64,000 nucleotides of DNA from Cichorium intybus (taxonomy: Eukaryota; Streptophyta; Magnoliopsida; Asterales; Asteraceae). Below, piece by piece: positions 56,686 through 64,000 of this stretch. The notes beneath the pieces are model-generated. The model was not told the DNA's origin. It searched no databases and saw nothing but the letters and a program-made list of their open reading frames with translations. Position 1 is the first letter of the stretch. Each line of letters starts with the position of its first letter. The position numbers were made by a program, and so were the translations under genes. Location: the NCBI GenBank assembly GCA_023525715.1, contig CM042012.1, forward strand, positions 62,939,205 to 63,003,204. Reading direction: 5' to 3'.

Positions 56686-57610
56686 TTAAGCTACCTTACC
56701 TACACGGGCGACAATTCGATATGGCCCAATGTACCTAGGGCCAAGCTTTCCTCGCTTCTTAAAACGAATAACTCCCTTCCAAGGTGACACCTTAATAAGA
56801 ACATAATCCCCAACTTGAAACTCGAGATCGGACCGTCGCCTATCCGCATAACTTTTCTGTCGACTTTGAGCGGTTAACAATCTCTCCCGAACCTTCTGAA
56901 TTAACTCAGTTGTCTTGAGCACCACCTCGGTACTACCCAAAACCTGCTGGCCAACCTCGCCCCAGCAAATAGGTGTCCGACATTTTCTTCCATACAACAT
57001 TTCAAAGGGAGCCCTGCCAATGCTCGCGTGATAACTGTTATTGTAAGAAAACTCAGCTAAAGGGAGATGGGAATCCCAACTCCCGCCAAAATCGATGACG
57101 CATGCCCTAAACATATCTTCCAGCGTTTGAATCGTCCTTTCACTCTGCCCATCCGTCTGAGGATGATATGATGTGCTGAAATGAAGGCGAGTGCCTAGTT
57201 CCTCATGAAACTTCTTCCAAAACCTAGACGTAAATCGGACATCCCGGTCGGATATCACCGAGACCGGTATACCGTGCCGAGAGATAATCTCATCTGTATA
57301 GACCTTAGCCAATTCCTTTGCAGAGTAAGTCTCTTGGATGGGGAGGAAATGTGCACTTTTAGTCAACCTATCCACGATAACCCAAATAGTGTCCATATGT
57401 TGAGGGGTTCTTGGCAACTTCGTGATGAAATCCATTGTGATATGCTCCCATTTCCATTCTGGAATCTCAAGAGGCTGCAACTTACCATGAGGCCGTTGGT
57501 GCTCGGCCTTGACCCTACGACAGGTCATGCATCTTTCGACAAACCAAGCTACTTCCCTCTTCATGCCTGGCCACCAATAATATTCGCGTAAATCCCTATA
57601 CATTTTAGTC
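56686..57610 (-). CDS. Integrase core, Tekay element 3, N-terminally deleted
   Basis: From KMYRDLREYYWWPGMKREV onward the frame is integrase: second half of the zinc finger (CMTCRRVKAEHQ), then ITMDFITKLPRT (D), VISDRDVRFTSRFW (D), HPQTDGQSERTIQTLEDMF (E) and GKLGPRYIGPYRIVARVGK. The His pair of the HHCC finger is gone, because upstream sequence (57,611-57,681 in this frame) is RNase H DNA read out of phase. The frame ends in a TAA in phase with the chromodomain. Confidence 0.85.
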
Positions 57611-59173
57611 GCGAGGCGTAAGCAATCACCCTGCCTCGTTGCATCAAGACTGCCCCCAATCCCGTGATAGATGCATCGCAATAAACTACCATGTCTTCCA
57701 TGCCTCCAGGCAACGTCAAAATCGGAGCTTCACACAATTTCCGCCGCAAAGTCTCAAAAGCCTGCTGCTGCTCCTCACCCCACCGAAAAGCAGCGTTTTT
57801 CTTAGTTAGCCGAGTCAAAGGTACCGCAACCTTTGAGAAGTCTTGGATGAAACGACGATAATAACCAGCCAGACCAAAGAAACTTCTAATTTCAGAGGGA
57901 GTCTTCGGAACCTCCCACCGCATCACAGCCTCCACCTTAGTCGGGTCTACCATAATTCCTTTCTCGTTGACAATGTGACCCAAAAACTGGACCTCCCGAA
58001 GCCAAAAGTCACACTTGGATAACTTTGCATAAAGCTTCTCCTTCCTTAAGGTCTCCAATACTTCCTTTAAATGCTGTTCATGTTGCTCCCTGCTCCGAGA
58101 GTAAACTAAGATATCGTCAATGAAAACTATAACCGACCGATCCAACGTCGGTCGACACACCCGATTCATTAAATCCATAAAAGCTGCAGGGGCATTGGTC
58201 AGTCCAAACGGCATTACTACAAACTCGAAGTGGTCGTACCTCGTCCGAAAAGCCGTTTTTGGGATGTCTTCCTCCCGTACTCGCATTTGATGGTATCCTG
58301 AACGCAAATCAATTTTTGAAAACCACGAAGCGCCCTGCAATTGATCGAATAAGTCGTCGATGCGAGGCAATGGATATCGATTCTTCATCGTAAGCTTATT
58401 CAGCTCACGATAATCTATGCACATCCTATTGGATCCATCCTTCTTCTTAACGAACAAAATAGGCGCTCCCCACGGCGAGCAACTGGGTCGAATAAATCCC
58501 TTATCTAATAGTTCCCGAAGTTGAATAGACAACTCTAGCATCTCCGGAGGCGCAAGACGATACGGTGCTTTAGCTATCGGAGCTGCACCGGGAGTTAAGT
58601 CGATCTTAAATTCCACCTGTCTCTCTGGCGGTACACCAGGCAGGTCCTCGGGAAAAACATCAGGAAAATCCCGAACCACCGGTATATCACCTGCTTTTTG
58701 CTGTGGCTGCTTTTCTCGAGTGTCTACAACATAAGCCACGAATCCCGTACCTCCATGTTGAAAATGTCTACGTGCTCTAGCAGCTGAACAGAAAACTGCA
58801 CCTTGATTCTTTCTCTCGCCCTGCACAACCAGCTCTCCCCCACTTGGGGTTTGAATCCACACTCGCTTGTTCTTACAATCGATCCATGATTCATGCTGAC
58901 CCATCCAATCCATACCGATGATGACTCGGGAGTCACTCAACGGTATAGGGATGAGATCAATCGGAAATTTTATTCCTTGAATCACGACTTCGCATCCCCG
59001 ATAAACACTAGTCGCTTGAACGGTTTTATCATCCGCAATTTCTACATCTAACGGCCGATGAAGAGTTCCTAAAGCAATTCCGAAATTCTTCCCCAACGCG
59101 GCTGACACAAAAGAATGACTAGCACCCGAATCAAATAGTGCAAAGGTAGGCGTAGAGTTGACTAAGAATGTTC
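57561..59173 (-). CDS. Protease and reverse transcriptase, Tekay element 3
   Basis: From the candidate splice acceptor at 59,174: GTFLVNSTPTFALFDSGASHSFVSAALG (protease, D-S-G), VIIGMDWMGQHESWIDC, then RT with ILFVKKKDGSNRMCIDYREL, WFSKIDLRSGYHQM (motif A Asp present), FVVMPFGLTNAPAAFMD and VIVFIDDILVYSRS. RNase H begins (VVYCDASITGLGAVLMQRG, VIAYASR) and is then cut by the deletion near 57,611; the last residues, to 57,561, are out-of-phase integrase. The RT part looks catalytically intact. Confidence 0.87.
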
Positions 59174-59242
59174 CTAATCAAAGCATAATAGACATATTAA
59201 TTACACACACACCACAACACGAGGCCAGTAAAGAAAGAGTAC
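59174..59242 (-). other. Candidate 69-nt intron between gag and protease
   Basis: On the minus strand the segment starts GTACTCTTTC and ends TTTGATTAG. It is T-rich, contains an in-frame TGA, and interrupts DVVTG|TFLVNSTPTFALFDSG exactly within a Gly codon. Removal keeps the frame. The homologous junction in the Tekay complex (VVLGTLLINQMPAYVLFDSG) has no such segment. Confidence 0.5.
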
Positions 59243-60425
59243 CCGTGACGACGTCGGGCGCATCCAGTGCCTCCTCGGCGGTCATGACGAATGCTCGACC
59301 CTTGGTCTTAAGGGCTTCCCCTTTCCCTTGCCTACCATCGGTAATCCGGAGTGTAGTGGGTGCTGGATTCTGAACCACTCCCTGAGTCAGACGGGGACAC
59401 TGGGCCTTGAAGTGGCCTACCTGATTACAATTAAAACAAATCTTGACCTCTTGTCGACAATCTTTAGCATAGTGGCCTTCCTTCCCACATTTATGGCATA
59501 TTAACACCCAGCAACGCCCCTCATGATTTCTTCCACATTTATCACACTTACCCTGGCTCCTTTGCCCTTGCTTTCCCTGATCTGCCCCTCGAAACTTCTT
59601 CGACACCTGCTGAGTCTGAGTAGGCGCCGGACGCTTCTACTTTTGTTGGGTTTCCAATTCCAACTCTCGGGCCCGAGCGGCCGCGATCATATCAGTAAGA
59701 GTTTGGTGCCTAGCAGCAGACACAAATTCCCGAATGTCTATGCGAAGCATCGCCAAGTATCGTGTCATCCTCATGCGCTCGGTTGCCGCAAACTCTGGAC
59801 AGAAGAGTGCTCGCTCATTAAACTTCTTGGTGATTTCCGTCACCGTCTCAGTAGTCTGGGTCAGATTTAGGTATTCCTGCGCCAAGCGTTCCATTTCCAC
59901 CTGTGGAACATACTCCAATTTGAACTGTTCCTTAAACTGCGGCCATGTAATGGCATCTAACTGAGCAGGAGTGAGATCTTTCGTTCGTATCTCCCACCAA
60001 TCTTTCGCCCCCTCTCTTAAAAGATTCGCCGCAAACGTTACTTTGGAGTCCTCATGACAGGAACATGTGCGGAAAGCACCCTCCACTGCGGAAATCCACC
60101 GCATGCTAACAATCGGATCCCTGCCCCCATCGAACATCGGAGGCGAACACGCCGAAAATTCCTTATAACTTGCATCCCTAGCACGTGATGTGCCCTGAGT
60201 AGCCAGTCGTTCCTCGAGCATTGCCCATAACTCAGCCTTAATCGTACCAAAGAACTGAGGTATCGCAGCCAACACTTCTCGCGAAACCTCCTCCGCTATC
60301 AGGTTACGGAGATTCTCATCAGTCGGTCCTCCCCCACTTGAGGCACCCGCATCTGGTCCACCGTTACTTCGAGTGACTGCCATTCTGAAATGTGCAACAG
60401 TTTCTAATATCAATACTCGGGTCAC
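59178..60425 (-). pseudogene. Gag of Tekay element 3
   Basis: The start is probably ATG 60,380 (MAVTRSNGGPDAG); the open frame runs further upstream to 60,425. Capsid part: FSACSPPMFDGGRDPIVSMRWISAVE, EDSKVTFAANLLREGAKDWWEI and WPQFKEQFKLEYVPQVEMERL. A single TAG at 59,637-59,639 interrupts it, and the same phase continues with three zinc knuckles (CDKCGRNHEGRC, CHKCGKEGHYAKDC, CFNCNQVGHFKAQC) and KTKGRAFVMTAEEALDAPDVVTG. The continuation to protease requires removal of the candidate intron at 59,174-59,242. Confidence 0.87.
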
Positions 60426-61151
60426 TCCTATCTACCCAACTACTTAACTTTCTAGGACTTTGGTTGACTACTCTTGACTCAAGCGTGAATCCTGTGCTTT
60501 CGGTAATACTGGCCTGGTACTACCTTCCACACCTATTCGCCCTTGTTCCAAGTTCGTCAATCATCCTCCTAAAATGTCACACACATACTAAACCATTTTC
60601 TATGACTCCTGCGGTCAGGCACCGTGGTGCCAAATCTTTTGATTTAACCCTCCATCTCTCACGTGCCTAAGAGAACTACTGCTAATGTCGTCGAGTTGCC
60701 TCGCGGACGCACAGCCGTATACAATCGGAATAAGATAGACGTTTGAATAACTGTTCTACCCTAAAGTCACAACCAAACAAGGAACAGCCAGTAAGGCCAG
60801 ACCAAGAATTCTCAGGCTATCTTCCCCTAATTGTATATAACCTACCAGCATTCACTAAGCAACCTAACGACAGTAGCATAAAATTCCAAAGCAGCACATA
60901 TGGCACAAAGCAGTCTACAGAGTATATTATCCATATAACTCTACATCTTAGCACAATACATTTTATCACATAACACAAACTTGGCATGGGTAATTGGGAA
61001 TCACAAAACTTACTTGAGCTCAGCTGACGGTTCGCATCGCATCTTCTTTTACTTTAACTTAACCTTCCAAAAACATTTTCTTAACAAAATCGCTCAGTCC
61101 TAAGTTTGAGTTTGGATTCCCAATACAGTTCATCCAAATCCCTCAAACCAA
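60426..61151 (-). other. Leader of Tekay element 3
   Basis: About 700 bp between PBS and gag with no conserved frame. ORFs on the plus strand here are not supported by anything else. Confidence 0.6.
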
Positions 61152-61164
61152 GGCTCTGATACCA
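61152..61164 (-). other. Primer-binding site of Tekay element 3
   Basis: Minus strand TGGTATCAGAGCC, complementary to initiator tRNA-Met, 3 bp from the 5-prime LTR. Confidence 0.88.
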
Positions 61165-61167
61165 ATT

Positions 61168-62628
61168 TGTAACACCCCAATTTCAAAAATTTTAAAAATC
61201 ATTTATTACCAAGGTTCCCATAAAACATTTATTCCAAAACATAAAACTATTTAACATAATACTTAAATTTAACAGCGGAAACATTTGAAAATATTAAATA
61301 TGATGCATTGACATCAATCCTTGGAATGCGATGCGCTGCCGTCAAACCTTGCCCTTCCCTTTGTCATTTGAAATACCTGAAATGTTATAAAACAACGGGT
61401 AAGCTTAAAGCTTAGTGAGTCCACAAGTTACCATACATGCCCACACATTAAACAACCCGTCCTCGAGAACGACCCGACCCTACCTGCCATACAACAGCTA
61501 CGGGCGTCCATCATACAACACTATGGACACGGGAAGGTTCTACCCATCATACAACAGCTATGGGTTCCCGGTTATGGCCCAGCCCATCATACAACAGCTA
61601 TGGGACAAGGCAATAGTCCAACTCGCCATACAACAGCTACGAGGGGACACGCATCAGTACTGAGCCCAACAACAAATAACCACAGATATAGAGCAAATCA
61701 TATAACTGTAAATAACACACAAGATGCCTAACATGCAACATCATATAGTAAGGTGAGGATACTCACCTGATTCGAAACTGCACAGATATTCTCTAATATC
61801 CCCACTTAGCTCGTCCACACACCTAAATCCCACACACATACAACATTTCAATTACTGACTAGGCTCTTACAGACCTGTCTAAAGGTTAGGCTTACTATTT
61901 GACATCAAACCGTGGTCAAAACTAAATTCCTGGTCAATCAGTCGCTCGCCGCGGCGTGGCTCCTCGCCCTACGCGCCGCGGCTACCCTTGCACAATTACG
62001 GGGTTTCAGCCGAGTCCGCGCCGCTGACTTAGCCAGTCTGCGTCGCGGCTCGTAACATTCCAAAATGTTTTTCAGCGATTAACAGTATATCAATCGGCTA
62101 GGGTTCCTTTCTACACCCTTCCTGGGATCCGAAACTATCCTAAGGTCACTTCCTTATGGACAGGCAAGTCCATGCATGTCCTTGATTCAAACCCTAAGTG
62201 CTACAAGTCGTCTAAAGCTACAAACCAACTGGTAACACCATATGACGGGATAAAAAGGAAAGTCAGAAGAGTAAATCTTCTTACCTTACTTCTGAAGGAC
62301 GGAGTGATGCCCACGATCCGTTCTAAACCTTCTCCCGCGTGGATCTCCTTCTTCTAATCTCGCAAAACCTTCAACACCTCGAGACCAAAGCGTATCTGCC
62401 GAAACCAGACACCTTTACTCTAGAAACTCTCCAAAAACACGAACCCTAGGGCTGGGGTCCTTTTTATAGGCGTTTAAATCCGAATTAGGGTTTTTCATGA
62501 CTGCGGCGCACCGCGCCGCGGATTCTTTAGAACCGCGCCGCGCGTATAAATCCTACGCGATTCTAGATTCTACCAAAAGCCGCGCCGCTGACTCCTTCGG
62601 GCCGCGACTCGGCGGAACGGGTCTTACA
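61168..62628 (-). repeat. Tekay element 3, 5-prime LTR
   Basis: 1461 bp, near-identical to 54,933-56,354 apart from a few substitutions and one extra minisatellite unit. TATA box CCTATAAAAAGGACC (minus) at 62,456-62,472, with CG-rich dyads just upstream (62,505-62,615) and more at 61,950-62,050. Confidence 0.92.
61481..61645. repeat. LTR minisatellite, five units
   Basis: The same CATACAACAGCTAYGG array as at 55,246-55,375 with one additional unit of about 40 bp (GGTTCCCGGTTATGGCCCAG spacer). Confidence 0.8.
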
Positions 62629-62633
62629 ATATG
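62629..62633. repeat. Target-site duplication of Tekay element 3, right copy
   Basis: ATATG, identical to 54,928-54,932. Confidence 0.9.
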
Positions 62634-62728
62634 TCTTAAGCTGGGAATCCACAGAATTGGATACAGTCGCGGAAAGATTGGAAGACGCTCAAAGGTCAAA
62701 ATCTTTTGAAAGCTCAGGGAATGAGTAA
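62634..62728 (+). CDS. Gag of Copia 2, C-terminal part
   Basis: Continues the gag frame in phase after removal of Tekay element 3 and one target copy: LSWESTELDTVAERLEDAQR, then SKSFESSGNE and TAA (62,726-62,728). The tail is acidic and has no CCHC zinc knuckle, unlike ordinary Copia gag. Confidence 0.7.
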
Positions 62729-64000
62729 GGTACGGGACTCTGGCGCATAGGAGCACATTTGGATTGGATTTCCGGCTCATGCGGTTTTGAAGTTTAGTTA
62801 AATATTGGAATAATGTTATTAGCTTATTAGATGCGTATGACATTGTCTATCATATTATACATTGTTCAAGGATTTTGTTTTAATAAAATTGTCGATTTTC
62901 TTTTAACACATGTTGTTTGAAATATCCTTGAAATGTTGTATGATTATGTTGAATGCATAATTAGTAATAACTTGAATATTGAATGCATCCAAAATGTTTG
63001 GATTTAGGAATTGTGTTCCTTATGATTGTTAAAGTGAATATTATAAGAATCAATTCAACCAAAGGTCCAGTTGGACAGGACTTTGGAATCATTTGACCTA
63101 GAGTCACTTGATGAGTTGAGTTCTTAATGTGTTAAGAAATGAATCAACCAAAGATCCAGTTGGACAGGACTTTGGAATCATTTGACTTAGAGTCGAATGA
63201 TGATTAAGTTCTTTATAAAGCACATGTGGCAAGAAATGAATCACGAAAAGATCCAAAGGATAGGATTTTGGAATCAGCTGACTTAAAGTCAACTGAAGAT
63301 TGCAAGTCTTGAACAAAGTTAACAAAGTCATAAGTTTACATAGAGATGTAAAAGACATTGAGATTAGGAGCAACAAACACATCAGTTGCTATGCATTGCT
63401 CGAATCTTCAAATTGAACACAATTGTTTGTACTTCACGATATTTGTCATTCGGTATGACGAATATGACGTCGCTTATCAGAATAAGCGATTAGATTGAAC
63501 CCTTGAATCGTTCAAGGAGTTCAAAGGAAGTACAAGACCCACAGAACCTGAGTGACAACATAAACTGGGAAAATGTTTCACAGTTATTCTCTTCCAAGAA
63601 CATTAATAGTTATAATGTGTCTTAGGGAAGATGATGGAGCGTTGGTCGAAAGAGTTCGATCCTCAATGTATGAGATACATTGCCAATTAGTTTCCCGTAA
63701 ATTAAACACTAAACCAGTCAGACCATATTAACCATATTCCAACCACATCTTCGACTAAGTAGGTTTTGCAGACACTGTCTGAAATGTAAAGCTGGGATTG
63801 TCCCAATTGTACATTAAAGGTCCAGGGTCTTGTAGTGTTCGTCCGAACCTCATGACTGGCCTGAACCTAATCAGAAATGTCATTTCACTGGCTATCCCGT
63901 TGTACCTGGAAAAGAAAGAGCTTTTTTAGAAAGAACTCACATTCTAAGGAGACAGTGGGAGTTGGGACAGTCCTGAATGAGTTCAGGATTAGCCAAGTGA
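62729..64000 (+). other. Non-coding remainder of Copia 2 with a triple repeat
   Basis: No RT, integrase or protease wording was found on either strand. 63,045-63,310 contains three tandem copies (about 95 bp) of a GAATCAACCAAAGATCC...GGAATCATTTGACTTAGAGTC block, the third more diverged. The rest, to the window end, shows no gene I recognise, so the element looks gag-only or large-deletion here. Confidence 0.5.

Larger units (their letters stand above)
54933..62628 (-). mobile_element. Tekay/Del-like Gypsy element 3, internally deleted
   Basis: A 7.7-kb minus-strand element with two near-identical LTRs, an exact ATATG target duplication, PBS, gag, pol and chromodomain. It is split by one gag stop, one pol stop and a deletion of RNase H/integrase sequence, so it is non-autonomous. 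It is the youngest insertion on the right half of the window. It is a different family from the complex at 16.5-29.4 kb: the internal proteins are homologous but clearly diverged, and the LTRs are unrelated apart from the terminal GGGGTGTTACA. Confidence 0.9.
52200..64000 (+). mobile_element. Ty1/Copia element 2, gag-only in this window
   Basis: 5-prime LTR (52,200-52,965), PBS, structured leader, a single gag ORF (54,212-54,932 joined with 62,634-62,728), then at least 1.27 kb with no pol. Its LTR start, leader and gag position are related to Copia 1. It inserted into the SIRE-type element and was later split by Tekay element 3. The 3-prime LTR is outside the window. Confidence 0.75.

Overview
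This is plant nuclear DNA made almost entirely of nested, decayed transposable elements. I found no intact host gene, tRNA, rRNA or CRISPR array. The mix of chromodomain Ty3/Gypsy (Tekay/Del-like), Athila-type Gypsy, SIRE-type Copia carrying a long extra ORF, other Ty1/Copia, LINE, Helitron-like, SINE-like and PIF/Harbinger-associated remnants points to a flowering plant. The extra SIRE ORF and the LTR styles suggest a eudicot, perhaps Asteraceae; that placement is an inference.

Layout. 1-2.5 kb: degenerate minus-strand sequence with a Copia-like PPT/LTR junction. 2.5-9.07 kb: a scrambled Athila-type cluster with three LTRs (two minus, one plus), two PBSs with adjoining gag-like leaders and an ATHILA ORF1 fossil. 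9.07-10.2 kb: a broken SANT/NAM-associated gene of the PIF/Harbinger kind; a second fragment lies at 12.3 kb on the other strand. 10.2-15.9 kb: AT-rich DNA with foldback elements, long (AT)n arrays, a TIR element bounded by (AT)n on both sides, a SINE-like head and Helitron-like termini. 16.3-37.3 kb: a Copia array (3-prime fragment, LTR, internal, LTR). Its left part is interrupted at 16,554-29,380 by a Tekay-like complex with three LTRs and two internal regions inside one 5-bp target duplication (attat). 37.3-40.8 kb: LINE fossil, a tandem duplication, and a Copia RT fragment. 40.8-52.2 kb: minus-strand SIRE-type element with gag-pol plus a ~3.4-kb third ORF that has its own TATA-like box. 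52.2-64.0 kb: a second Copia (plus strand) whose 271-codon gag is split by an 7.7-kb Tekay-like element at 54,933-62,628 (TSD atatg). No pol follows the gag in this window.

Order of events. On the right, a Copia RT copy was entered by the SIRE element, that by Copia 2, and that by the Tekay element, so the last is youngest. On the left, the Tekay complex is younger than the Copia array it splits. Nearly every coding region carries nonsense codons or frameshifts. The most interesting signals are a set of hairpins in the 5-prime leaders of both Copia elements whose stems change in compensating ways, a candidate 69-nt intron in the Tekay gag-pol, the private promoter-like site of the SIRE third ORF, and an LTR-int-LTR-int-LTR structure in a single target duplication.
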